DNA of 14,835 nt from Lysobacterales bacterium (lineage in GTDB: Bacteria > Pseudomonadota > Gammaproteobacteria > Xanthomonadales > SZUA-36), in NCBI GenBank assembly GCA_029287515.1, contig JARFQZ010000306.1, forward strand, positions 1 to 14,835, read 5' to 3'. The notes under the pieces are model-generated. The model worked only from the letters and a program-made list of their open reading frames with translations. It did no database searches and was not told where the DNA came from. The position numbers were made by a program, and so were the translations under genes. Of this stretch, positions 6,964-14,547 are shown piece after piece (positions within the stretch are counted from its first letter, which is position 1; each line of letters opens with the position of its first letter).

Positions 6964-7713
6964 CTAAATCATGTACATGCCACCATTGACATGAAAAGTT
7001 TGCCCCGTGATGTAGCCGCCCTGCTCTGATGCAAGGAACAACACGGTGGCTGCGATGTCTTCCGGCTCGCCCAGCCTCTTTAGCGGTATATCCTTAAGGA
7101 GAGCCTCTTTTTGCCCGTCATCCAGTGCGCGGGTCATATCGGTATCGATGAAGCCGGGGGCTACGACGTTTACCGTGATGTTTCTCGAACCAATTTCGCG
7201 GGCAAGCGATCGCGAGAAGCCCATCATACCGGCCTTTGCCGCGGCATAATTGCTTTGCCCCGCATTACCCATGGACCCGACCACCGATGCGATACTGATG
7301 ATGCGCCCGGTGCGCGCTTTCATCATACCGCGCAAACAGGCTTTGGACAGACGGAAAACCGAACGCAGGTTGGTCTCCAGGACAGCGTCCCACTCTTCTT
7401 CCTTCATCCGCATCAGGATCTGGTCCCTGGTGATACCGGCATTGTTGACCAGTATCGTGGGCGGACCCAGTTCTCTGTTGACGCTGCCGACAAGCGCTGA
7501 GGCGCCACCGGGGTCGTTTACGTCGAGCACCTCCCCCCTGCAGTGTTCCGTTATCGAGGCCAGACGGCGCCCGATAACATCCGCTCCGTCCTGCGTGGTT
7601 GCTGTTCCTGCAACCTTTGCGCCTGCCCGTGCCAGCGTATCCGCAATTTCAGCGCCGATCCCCCGGCTTGCCCCGGTAACGATGGCGACCTGCCCGCTCA
7701 AATCAAGCTTCAT
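6964..7713 (-). CDS. fabG: 3-oxoacyl-ACP reductase
   Basis: The 249-residue short-chain dehydrogenase performs the NADPH-dependent ketone reduction of the fatty-acid elongation cycle. The cofactor motif TGASRGIG (13-20), NNAG (90-93), and the catalytic Ser143, Tyr156 and Lys160 (in SNYAAAK) are present, followed by the PGFIDTDM loop. It ends in HVNGGMYMI, the usual FabG C-terminus. GGAG sits 6 bases before the ATG. Only 18 bases separate it from fabH, where E. coli and many relatives carry fabD. Confidence 0.98.
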   Translation of the reverse strand: MKLDLSGQVAIVTGASRGIGAEIADTLARAGAKVAGTATTQDGADVIGRRLASITEHCRGEVLDVNDPGGASALVGSVNRELGPPTILVNNAGITRDQILMRMKEEEWDAVLETNLRSVFRLSKACLRGMMKARTGRIISIASVVGSMGNAGQSNYAAAKAGMMGFSRSLAREIGSRNITVNVVAPGFIDTDMTRALDDGQKEALLKDIPLKRLGEPEDIAATVLFLASEQGGYITGQTFHVNGGMYMI

Positions 7714-7731
7714 TTACAACTCCAAATATCA

Positions 7732-8706
7732 TCAGTACCTGATCAACGCTGAACCCCAGGTAAACCCACCGCCAAATGCCTCAAGCAGAAGGAGGTCTCC
7801 CTGCTTGATCCTGCCGTCCCTTACGGCTTCATCCAGCGCCAGTGGCACCGACGCAGCCGATGTGTTGCCATGCCGGTCCACCGTAACGACCACGTTGTCC
7901 ATGTCCATTTCCAGCTTCCTGGCCATCGCGGTAATAATCCGGAGGTTGGCCTGGTGGGGGATCAGCCAGTCCAGGTCGCTTTTGCGCAGGTCATTGGCGC
8001 CCAGTGTTTCCTCGACGATTCGCCCGAGGGTCCTCACCGCCACCTTGAACACCTCGTTACCGCGCATCTCGACTTCAGGTCTGCCGCCATTTTCTTTCGC
8101 GGCTTCCCAACCCCGGGAAACACCGGCATTGGATGTCAGCAAATCCGCGTAGTCGCCGTTGGCATGAATGTGTGTTGACAGCACACCGGGCTCTTCCGAC
8201 GCCTCCAGCACAACCGCTCCAGCGCCGTCCGCAAACAGGACCGCGGTATCCCGCTTTTCCCAGTTGGTGATTTTCGAGAGCGTCTCAGCGCCGCATACCA
8301 ATACCTTTTGAGCATCTCCGGTGCGCACGAATTTGTCCGCAACGCTGAGCGCATACATGAACCCGGAGCAAGCAGCATTCACGTCCATGGCGCCACAGTC
8401 AGGCAAGCCGAGCTTTTTCTGTATAAGGCAGGCGGTACTCGGGAAGACCAGGTCGGGGGTGGTCGTCCCCATCACGAAAAGGTCGATTTCAGCGGGATCC
8501 ACATCCGCCGCTTCCAGCGCCCTGCGGCAAGCCTTTTCAGCCAGCATCCCGGTTGTTTCATCGTCTTCGGTTATTCTGCGTTCACGGATACCAGTACGCT
8601 CCCTGATCCACTGGTCGGTGGTATCCATGATTTTTTCGAGGTCATGATTGGTGACAATTTTTTCGGGTAAGCAACTCCCTGTCCCGATTATTCTTGAGTA
8701 GTTCAT
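7732..8706 (-). CDS. fabH: 3-oxoacyl-ACP synthase III
   Basis: The 324-residue enzyme condenses a starter acyl-CoA (normally acetyl-CoA) with malonyl-ACP to begin fatty-acid synthesis. The Cys-His-Asn triad is complete: Cys113 in NAACSGFMYAL, His251 in IPHQANLRI and Asn281 in GNTSAAS. Trp33 and the RTGIRERR segment near residue 40, typical of FabH, are present. The start codon overlaps the plsX stop as ATGA, indicating translational coupling. Pseudomonas aeruginosa has no fabH at this locus, whereas E. coli does. Confidence 0.97.
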   Translation of the reverse strand: MNYSRIIGTGSCLPEKIVTNHDLEKIMDTTDQWIRERTGIRERRITEDDETTGMLAEKACRRALEAADVDPAEIDLFVMGTTTPDLVFPSTACLIQKKLGLPDCGAMDVNAACSGFMYALSVADKFVRTGDAQKVLVCGAETLSKITNWEKRDTAVLFADGAGAVVLEASEEPGVLSTHIHANGDYADLLTSNAGVSRGWEAAKENGGRPEVEMRGNEVFKVAVRTLGRIVEETLGANDLRKSDLDWLIPHQANLRIITAMARKLEMDMDNVVVTVDRHGNTSAASVPLALDEAVRDGRIKQGDLLLLEAFGGGFTWGSALIRY

Positions 8707-9731
8707 GTCGTCTCCAATTGATACTCGTGTATCGAGGCCTCAATCCGGCGAGGCACTTGTCTTTGTGCTTCACGGCCCGCTTCCAGGATTGCCCGGGTCA
8801 AACCGGGGACGTCGGCACCGCCGTGGCTTTTCACGGCCACGCCGTTCAACCCCAGTAAAGGGGCACCATTATGCGCGGCGGGATCGAATCGCGCTACCAT
8901 TCTTCTGAGTGCAGGCGCCGCCAGCCAGCCACCCATCCGGCTCAGCAGATTCGATTCCAGTGCGCCACGGACTTCGGTGAGGAACATTCGGGCCAGGCCC
9001 TCCGCGGACTTCAGCACGAGATTGCCGGTAAAACCATCACATACCGCTATGTCCACGGTGCCGGCGAAAATATCATGACCTTCGATAAACCCGGTGTAAT
9101 TCAGCGGCAGGTCCTGGAGCATGGCCTGGGCCTCCCGCACGATTGCATGCCCCTTGCTGTCTTCATGTCCGACATTGAGCAATCCCACCCTTGGGCTTGT
9201 CAGCCCATCGGCTTGCCGGGCCGTGACCGAACCCATGACGGCAAACTGGACGAGCTGTTCGGCGCGGACTTCCAGGTTGGCGCCCAGGTCAAGCAGACCG
9301 GTTTGACCACCGAGGCTGGGTGCGTAAGCCATCAGCGCCGGACGTTGGATGCCGGGCAAGGTGCCCAGCAATTTCACGCCGGTGACCATCATCGCCGATG
9401 TATTGCCGCAGCTGACACACGCGGATGCCCGCCCCGAGGCAACCCGTTCGAATGCCTTCCACATGCTGCTTTCCCTGCCCCTGCGAAGGACATCGGCAGG
9501 CTTTGCGTCCATGGCAAGCTCTGTTGCTGCATGATGGATATGCAACCGGTCCTGGTGCATGGAACCGGAGCTGCTCAAAGCTTTTTCAAGTTCTCCTTCC
9601 TTTCCAACCAGGCATATTTCGAGACCGGGCTCCGCCTTGAGGGCCGCCAGCGCGGCTGGCACAGATACAGCAAGGCCCTGGTCGCCACCATGTGCGTCCA
9701 GGGCCAGTACCGTCTTTTCGATGTTACTCAC
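8703..9731 (-). CDS. plsX: phosphate acyltransferase PlsX
   Basis: The 342-residue protein converts acyl-ACP to acyl-phosphate, the acyl donor for PlsY in phospholipid synthesis. Family features include LALDAHGGDQG near the N-terminus, SMWKAFERV, SCGNTSAMMVTG, DLGANLEV, and VCDGFTGNLVLKSAEG. The N-terminal signature is usually DAMGGD; here Met is replaced by His14. The start is GTG at 9731-9729. An in-frame TGA stands immediately upstream, so this is the earliest possible start, and no clear ribosome binding site is seen, so it may depend on coupling to rpmF, whose stop is 16 bases away. It overlaps fabH by 4 bases. Confidence 0.97.
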   Translation of the reverse strand: MSNIEKTVLALDAHGGDQGLAVSVPAALAALKAEPGLEICLVGKEGELEKALSSSGSMHQDRLHIHHAATELAMDAKPADVLRRGRESSMWKAFERVASGRASACVSCGNTSAMMVTGVKLLGTLPGIQRPALMAYAPSLGGQTGLLDLGANLEVRAEQLVQFAVMGSVTARQADGLTSPRVGLLNVGHEDSKGHAIVREAQAMLQDLPLNYTGFIEGHDIFAGTVDIAVCDGFTGNLVLKSAEGLARMFLTEVRGALESNLLSRMGGWLAAPALRRMVARFDPAAHNGAPLLGLNGVAVKSHGGADVPGLTRAILEAGREAQRQVPRRIEASIHEYQLETT

Positions 9732-9747
9732 TCAACAGAGCAGGTAT

Positions 9748-9942
9748 TTACTCTTCGTCGAATTCCACGACTGGAGTTTCAATGACCTTTTTGCCCTTGT
9801 AGTAGCCTTCCGGCGTCATGTGGTGCCGGAGATGTGTTTCGCCGGTCGTGGAATCCACTGAAAGCGTTGGAGCCTTAAGCGAATCGTGCGACCTGCGCAT
9901 GCCCCGCCTGGACGGGGTCTTACGATTTTTTTGAACAGCCAT
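9748..9942 (-). CDS. rpmF: 50S ribosomal protein L32
   Basis: From the ATG at 9942 the product is 64 residues, beginning MAVQKNRKTPSRRGMRRSHD as L32 does. A TTG 15 bases further upstream is in frame but unneeded: GGGAG lies 8 bases before the ATG. The protein has no cysteines, so it is the non-zinc form found in E. coli. HLRHHMTPEGYYKGKKVI is conserved, and the acidic tail PVVEFDEE extends past the E. coli end. It follows yceD and precedes plsX, the usual order linking ribosome and lipid synthesis genes. Confidence 0.97.
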   Translation of the reverse strand: MAVQKNRKTPSRRGMRRSHDSLKAPTLSVDSTTGETHLRHHMTPEGYYKGKKVIETPVVEFDEE

Positions 9943-10005
9943 GACTATTTCTCCCAAGTCAAATCAATAAACAATTTCAAAACCATGATTGATCCGTTTC
10001 CCGGC

Positions 10006-10569
10006 TCAATCCTCAATATCAGCCTTCAACAGGCCCGCCAGTCCGGCGAAAGGCCTGTGAGTTTGCTCGTTTTCGGTAACGGGCGGCGTTCTGACTTCGC
10101 CGTCCGTCGATAATTCAATTTCCGCCAACTCAGGGTTTCTCGGCACCTGCGGTATGGCCAGCAACAATTCCTCTTCCACAATGTCCTGGAGCGCCAATCG
10201 CCGGTTTTCCACGAGCACCGGATCGTAACTTTCCGGCACCTGGTCCTGATCGGACACCTGTTCAATCACAACCAGCAGACTGTTGCGTTCAATTTTCTCC
10301 TGGTACGGAGCGAGGCTCCGCTGGCAAATCAGTGGCAAGCTGGCCTCGACATCAATCTCAATCGTCACCAGGCCCTGCTCGTCATAGCCGAAACTCGCCG
10401 AAAAAGCGGCGTCTTTCCGTGCGAGCGAATCCGCTTGCTGCCCTTCTTCAGCTGGAGCCAGCATGGGCTCAAGCCTTTTTAACCTCTTCAGAGGCATCGT
10501 ACCCTGAAATCTGCGCCGCCCATCCGCCGCCTTCCAGGGATCGATAAAATCTGGAAATTCACGGGACAT
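10006..10569 (-). CDS. yceD: YceD family (DUF177) protein
   Basis: From the ATG at 10569 (MSREFPDFIDPWKAADGRR) the product is 187 residues. A further ATG at 10617 is in frame but lacks a ribosome binding site and would add 16 atypical residues. Family traits are the EEELLLAIPQVPRN segment and the C-terminal RPFAGLAGLL. YceD is conserved upstream of rpmF and has been linked to 23S rRNA and large-subunit maturation, but its biochemical role is not fully settled. E. coli has a CxxC (CQRC) in the central region; here the matching segment is CQRS, so a two-cysteine site is lost. It is the first gene of the long minus-strand run. Confidence 0.88.
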   Translation of the reverse strand: MSREFPDFIDPWKAADGRRRFQGTMPLKRLKRLEPMLAPAEEGQQADSLARKDAAFSASFGYDEQGLVTIEIDVEASLPLICQRSLAPYQEKIERNSLLVVIEQVSDQDQVPESYDPVLVENRRLALQDIVEEELLLAIPQVPRNPELAEIELSTDGEVRTPPVTENEQTHRPFAGLAGLLKADIED

Positions 10570-10572
10570 AGC

Positions 10573-10601
10573 TTCACAATTCCATCTGGCGGCTGAATAA
10601 T
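10573..10601 (+). promoter_or_regulatory. candidate sigma70 promoter of maf
   Basis: TTCACA (10573-10578, 5 of 6 matches to the -35) and AATAAT (10596-10601, 5 of 6 to the -10) are separated by the optimal 17 bases. The predicted +1 is near 10608, giving a leader of about 33 bases to the maf ATG. The -10 sits inside a GC-flanked dyad (10588-10611). Confidence 0.5.
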
Positions 10602-10611
10602 TCGTGCCGCC
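10588..10611. repeat. inverted repeat around the maf -10 region
   Basis: GGCGGC (10588-10593) and GCCGCC (10606-10611) are perfect inverted repeats around a 12-base AT-rich centre that contains the candidate maf -10. It could be an operator overlapping the yceD/maf divergent promoters, or chance in GC-rich DNA. The repeat is visible directly; a regulatory role is speculative. Confidence 0.35.
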
Positions 10612-10626
10612 CTGCATAAACGGATC

Positions 10627-10656
10627 ATTTTACTACAAACATGTCCCCTCAGTCAC
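10627..10656 (-). promoter_or_regulatory. candidate promoter of the yceD-to-pilZ gene run
   Basis: On the minus strand, GTGACT (10656-10651, 4 of 6 to the -35) and TAAAAT (10632-10627, 5 of 6 to the -10) are separated by 18 bases. The predicted +1 is near 10620, about 50 bases before the yceD ATG. The -35 would lie inside the start of maf. The matches are reasonable but the region is AT-rich, so confidence is limited. Confidence 0.35.
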
Positions 10657-11237
10657 ATCAAACAAAAATAATTCTGGCTTCTTCCAGTCCTTACCGGAAA
10701 TTACTGCTCGGGCAACTGCGGTTTCCCTTTGACACGTTTGCCCCGAACGTGAATGAAATCCGGCGTCCGGGAGAGGAACCGGCAGACCTGGTGGCCCGGC
10801 TGGCACGGGAAAAGGGGCGTGCCGTGGCGGATCAATTTCCGGACGCCCTGGTCATCGGTTCGGACCAGCTGGCCGTATGTGACGGAACGGTGCTCGGAAA
10901 GCCCGGGACACCGGAGAACGCAATCCTGCAGCTAGGCAGTTTCAGTGGTCGAACGGTTGAATTCCAAACGGCAGTTGCCGTCATGTGTTCCGGTTCAGGC
11001 TACCTGTTCGAACGAACAGTCATCACCAAGGTGCAGTTCAGGGTGCTCCAGGAAGAGGAAATCCATCGCTACGTGCAGGCCGACAACCCACTTGACTGTG
11101 CGGGCAGTTTCAAATCCGAGGCATTGGGCATCAGCTTGCTTGACAGCATGGTTTCACCGGACCCTACCGCTATCGTCGGGTTACCGCTGATCGCGGTTTC
11201 CCAGGGGCTCAGGGGTGCAGGATTCGACCTGCCTTAA
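10641..11237 (+). CDS. maf: Maf/YceF-type nucleotide pyrophosphatase
   Basis: The 198-residue protein belongs to the Maf family of house-cleaning pyrophosphatases that hydrolyse non-canonical nucleoside triphosphates. The YceF branch prefers 7-methyl-GTP. It shows the N-terminal LASSSPYRK (12-20), VIGSDQLAV (72-80) with catalytic Asp76, and AGSFKSE and DPTAIVGLPLIA near the C-terminus, which match YceF rather than YhdE-type Maf. It is divergent from yceD, the E. coli arrangement. No Shine-Dalgarno precedes the ATG (the preceding bases are ACTACAAAC), so initiation may be weak or use a different mechanism. Confidence 0.95.
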   Translation: MSPQSHQTKIILASSSPYRKLLLGQLRFPFDTFAPNVNEIRRPGEEPADLVARLAREKGRAVADQFPDALVIGSDQLAVCDGTVLGKPGTPENAILQLGSFSGRTVEFQTAVAVMCSGSGYLFERTVITKVQFRVLQEEEIHRYVQADNPLDCAGSFKSEALGISLLDSMVSPDPTAIVGLPLIAVSQGLRGAGFDLP

Positions 11238-11249
11238 TGGCCGTTAATA

Positions 11250-11258
11250 TGTCATAAT
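11250..11258 (+). promoter_or_regulatory. candidate extended -10 promoter of the fadJ-fadI operon
   Basis: TG-T-CATAAT (11250-11258) is an extended -10 element with 5 of 6 matches in the hexamer. No good -35 was found, which is tolerated by extended -10 promoters. The predicted +1 near 11265 gives a leader of about 30 bases with GGAG ahead of the fadJ ATG. The 57-base maf-fadJ spacer contains no sequence resembling the E. coli FadR palindrome. Confidence 0.42.
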
Positions 11259-11294
11259 TACGGGTCACCATACTTCACCGTACGGAGCCCTGCA

Positions 11295-13274
11295 ATGAGT
11301 AAGCCCGATTACATCAACTGGCAAATAGACTTCGACCTCGACGGCGTCTGCTGGTTGACAATTGACCGCGCCGGCGAAACCAGCAACAGCCTCTCACGGG
11401 CAGTCATGCTCGAACTGCGCGAGATCGTTACAGAACTGGAGACCAAAAAACCAAAAGGCCTGGTGCTCCAGTCAGGCAAACGTAACTCCTTCATTGTCGG
11501 GGCGGATGTACGCGAATTCGACCAGGTCAGCAGCGTGGCGGAAGCGGAAGGGTTTATCCGGGAAGTTCACGAAGTATTTGACCGAATAGAGGCGCTGCCT
11601 TTTCCCACGGCCGTCATCATTGAAGGTTACTGTCTTGGCGGCGGCCTGGAACTCTCGCTTTGCTTCGATTACCGGATTGCCGCCAATACCGAACAGACCC
11701 GGCTGGGCTTTCCCGAAGTCAAACTGGGTATCTACCCGGGTTTTGGCGGCAGCGCGAGAACGACCCGGCTGATCGGCGGCTTCCAGGCCATGCAGATCAT
11801 GCTCACCGCCCGCATGTTGCGGGCGCCCCAGGCAAAAGGACTGGGCCTGGTCGACCAACTGGTCGGCCCGCATGGCGGATTGCGCTGGGCAGCCCGGCGC
11901 GCAGTGCTCGCCGGCAAAAAGAGTCGTGGACCGGGCCTGTTTGCGAAATTGAGCAATGCAGGGCCCGCACGGAAATTTCTTGCCGGACAGATGCGCAAAA
12001 AAACAGCAGCCAGGGCAAATCCTGCGCACTACCCCGCCCCGTTTGAACTGATAGATGCCTGGGAAAGTAATGGCAACGATCCCCGCAAGATGCTGGACGA
12101 GGAAGCGGTTCGTATCGCACGGCTGATCAACGGCGACACATCAACCGGCCTCCGGCGCGTATTCTGGTTGATGGAAAGCCTGAAAGCCCACGGCAAGAGT
12201 TCGGGCTTCAGGGCACGCAGGGTTCATGTCATCGGTGCAGGTGTCATGGGCGGTGATATCGCAGCCTGGTGCGTGTTGCAGGGGCTGGAGGTCACTCTGC
12301 AGGACCGGGAAATGAAGTACATCGAGCCGGCACTCAAGCGGGCCGGAAAGCTGTTCACACGACGGCTTAAAACAGCGGACCGGATCGCCGGAGCCCGGAG
12401 CCGCCTGATCGCGGACGTTGAAGGTACCGGAGCCGCCAGGGCGGACGTCATAATCGAGGCCATTTTTGAGAACCTGGAAGCCAAGCAGGAACTGTTCAAG
12501 TCGCTGGAAGCCAGGGTTAAGCCCGGTTCCATCCTGGCGACCAATACTTCGGCAATTCCCCTGAAAGACATCGCAGCCGTGCTTGAAAACCCGGAGCGCC
12601 TGATCGGGCTTCACTTCTTCAACCCGGTGGCGAAAATGCCCCTGGTGGAGGTTGTTTACGACGAAATCACGCAGGCGGAGGAAATCCAGCGGGGTTCTGC
12701 GTTCTGCAACCAGATCAACCGTTTTCCGCTGCCCGTGGTCAGCAGCCCGGGATTCCTGGTCAACAGGGTACTGGCGAAATACATGCTCAAGGCGTTCCAG
12801 ATTCACCGGGAGCGCGGCATTGCCAAGGAAGCCATTGACCGCGCGGCGGAACAGTTCGGCATGCCAATGGGGCCGGTTGAGCTGGCCGACACGGTAGGCC
12901 TGGATGTCGGCCTGGGTGTGATGAGCACACTTGGGGGCGAAGAAGCGGCCGACGATGCCGAAGTCCTCAAATCCTACGTGGACCAGGGCAAATTGGGCAA
13001 GAAGAGCGGAGAAGGTTTTTACAAGTGGAAGAAAGGCCGTGCCGAGAAAGACAGCAGCGCAGCGGAAGGCATCAACCTGGAGTCACTCAGTGAAGAATTG
13101 ATGCAGCCCTATTTCGATGAATGCCGTGCCTGCCTGTCGGACGGTATCGTCGAGAACCTGGATGCCGTCGATGCCGGCATGATATTTGGCACCGGATTTG
13201 CCCCGTTCAGGGGAGGTCCTCTTTATTACCTCGAGCACGGTTCGCAGGCCCAGGAGGTGCAGGATAATGAGTAA
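11295..13274 (+). CDS. fadJ: fatty-acid oxidation complex alpha subunit (enoyl-CoA hydratase / 3-hydroxyacyl-CoA dehydrogenase)
   Basis: The 659-residue fusion performs two beta-oxidation steps. The N-terminal crotonase domain has FIVGAD (66-71) for the oxyanion hole, and both catalytic glutamates, Glu119 in GGGLE and Glu141 in FPEVKLGI, so hydratase activity is expected. A basic linker (about 205-245) and HYPAP lead to the dehydrogenase domain, with the NAD motif GAGVMG (314-319), NTSAIPL, and catalytic His440 and Glu452 in LHFFNPVAKMPLVEVV. The C-terminal FGTGFAPFRGGPL is typical. The protein is shorter than E. coli FadB (729) or FadJ (714). I use fadJ because its partner thiolase is FadI-like; fadB would be the alternative name. 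The stop overlaps the fadI start by 8 bases, so the two subunits are co-translated. Confidence 0.94.
   Translation: MSKPDYINWQIDFDLDGVCWLTIDRAGETSNSLSRAVMLELREIVTELETKKPKGLVLQSGKRNSFIVGADVREFDQVSSVAEAEGFIREVHEVFDRIEALPFPTAVIIEGYCLGGGLELSLCFDYRIAANTEQTRLGFPEVKLGIYPGFGGSARTTRLIGGFQAMQIMLTARMLRAPQAKGLGLVDQLVGPHGGLRWAARRAVLAGKKSRGPGLFAKLSNAGPARKFLAGQMRKKTAARANPAHYPAPFELIDAWESNGNDPRKMLDEEAVRIARLINGDTSTGLRRVFWLMESLKAHGKSSGFRARRVHVIGAGVMGGDIAAWCVLQGLEVTLQDREMKYIEPALKRAGKLFTRRLKTADRIAGARSRLIADVEGTGAARADVIIEAIFENLEAKQELFKSLEARVKPGSILATNTSAIPLKDIAAVLENPERLIGLHFFNPVAKMPLVEVVYDEITQAEEIQRGSAFCNQINRFPLPVVSSPGFLVNRVLAKYMLKAFQIHRERGIAKEAIDRAAEQFGMPMGPVELADTVGLDVGLGVMSTLGGEEAADDAEVLKSYVDQGKLGKKSGEGFYKWKKGRAEKDSSAAEGINLESLSEELMQPYFDECRACLSDGIVENLDAVDAGMIFGTGFAPFRGGPLYYLEHGSQAQEVQDNE
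13252..13259 (+). promoter_or_regulatory. ribosome binding site that fixes the fadI start
   Basis: AGGAGGTG is a near-perfect anti-16S match placed 7 bases before the ATG at 13267, inside the end of fadJ. It supports 13267 over the in-frame ATG at 13186. Confidence 0.85.
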
Positions 13275-14547
13275 TCAGCTACGCAGGATCGCAGTCATAG
13301 GCGGCAGCCGCATCCCTTTCTGCCGTTCCAACTCCATCTATGCCAACAAAACCAACATGGACATGCTGTCGGCTTCAATCCAGGGCGTAGTGGACCGCTT
13401 CGGGCTGGAAGGAAAGCAACTGGACGAAGTGGTGGCCGGCGCGGTGACCACTCACTCGAAGGACTGGAACCTGGCACGCGAAGCGCTGTTGTCGACAACG
13501 CTTTCCCCACTGACTCCGGGCATTACCCTGCAGCAGGCCTGTGGCACCAGCCTGCAGTCAGCCATGATGATCGGGGCCAAGATCGCCTGCGGGCAGATCG
13601 AATGCGGAATTGCCGCGGGAACGGATACCACGTCCGATCCACCCATCACTTTCGGACGCAAATTCTCGCAGCGCCTGGTTAAAGCCGGTGCGGCACGAAC
13701 CGGGAAGCAGCGCGCGCAGGCGTTCAAGGGGTTCAGCCCATCAGAACTGAAACCCGTGCTGCCGGCCAATGGCGAACCCCGAACCGGTATGTCGATGGGC
13801 CAGCACTGCGAGAGGATGGCCCGTGAATGGAAAATCCCGCGTGAGGAGCAGGACAGGCTGGCCTGGGAAAGCCACCAGAAGGCGGCCAGCGCTTATGACG
13901 ATGGCCTGTTCGACGACCTGGTGATCCCCTGGGGCGGTGTCACCCGTGACAACAACATCCGCGCCGACAGCAGCCTGGAAAAACTGGGGCAGCTGCGCAC
14001 GGTTTTCTCTAAATCGGCTGACGCGACACTGACAGCCGCCAACAGCACACCTCTCACTGACGGCGCTGCCGCCGTGCTGCTGGCCTCGGAGGAATGGGCT
14101 GAAGCGAATGATCTCCCGGTGCAGGCCTGGCTGACAGCCAGTCGCACTTCTGCGGTTGATTTCGTCAACGACGAGGGCCTTCTGATGGCGCCGACGGTTG
14201 CCGTTTCTGAAATGTTGCAGAAAACGGGACTGTCCCTGCAGGATTTCGATTACTACGAAATTCACGAGGCGTTTGCGGCCCAGGTCCTGTGTACCCTGGC
14301 GGCCTGGGAATCAGAGGAATACTGCCGCGACCGGCTGGGCCTGGAGGCGCCGCTTGGCTCCATAGACCGGGAAAAAATGAACATCCATGGCAGTAGCCTG
14401 GCAGTCGGGCATCCCTTTGCAGCAACCGGCGCCAGAATACTGGGTAACCTGGCACAGATTATTTCAAATGCGGGTTCGGGCCGCGGCCTGATTTCAGTGT
14501 GCACGGCCGGAGGCATGGGCGTCGCAGCCATCCTGGAAAAACCGTGA
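13267..14547 (+). CDS. fadI: acetyl-CoA C-acyltransferase (3-ketoacyl-CoA thiolase)
   Basis: The 426-residue thiolase cleaves 3-ketoacyl-CoA with CoA to give acetyl-CoA, the last step of beta-oxidation. The nucleophile is Cys92 in QQACGTSLQ. His333 (EIHEAFAAQ), His382 (GHPFAATGAR) and Cys412 (CTAGGMG) complete the active site. Long-range similarity (NNIRADSSL, TAANSTPLTDGAAAV, GHPFAATGARI) is to the FadI type rather than FadA. The start at 13267 is set by the strong ribosome binding site; an upstream ATG at 13186 would extend into fadJ by 81 bases and is rejected. Order is alpha then beta subunit, like fadBA but opposite to E. coli fadIJ. Its TGA stop is immediately adjacent to the convergent folD stop. 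Confidence 0.95.
   Translation: MSNQLRRIAVIGGSRIPFCRSNSIYANKTNMDMLSASIQGVVDRFGLEGKQLDEVVAGAVTTHSKDWNLAREALLSTTLSPLTPGITLQQACGTSLQSAMMIGAKIACGQIECGIAAGTDTTSDPPITFGRKFSQRLVKAGAARTGKQRAQAFKGFSPSELKPVLPANGEPRTGMSMGQHCERMAREWKIPREEQDRLAWESHQKAASAYDDGLFDDLVIPWGGVTRDNNIRADSSLEKLGQLRTVFSKSADATLTAANSTPLTDGAAAVLLASEEWAEANDLPVQAWLTASRTSAVDFVNDEGLLMAPTVAVSEMLQKTGLSLQDFDYYEIHEAFAAQVLCTLAAWESEEYCRDRLGLEAPLGSIDREKMNIHGSSLAVGHPFAATGARILGNLAQIISNAGSGRGLISVCTAGGMGVAAILEKP

Noticed and set aside
6924..6965. Imperfect inverted repeat (AGTCTGGCA / TGCCAGTCT) between fabG and acpP
   Set aside because: One mismatch and a 24-base loop make it weak. One arm overlaps the fabG stop, there is no U-tract, and it may be chance.
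7250..8152. A 300-codon plus-strand open frame opposite fabG and fabH
   Set aside because: Serine/arginine-rich low-complexity translation, antisense to two confident fab genes, with no ribosome binding site.
8871..9785. A 304-codon plus-strand open frame opposite plsX and the end of rpmF
   Set aside because: It is fully antisense to plsX, which has clear family motifs. Its translation shows no recognisable domain, and long antisense frames are common in GC-rich coding DNA.
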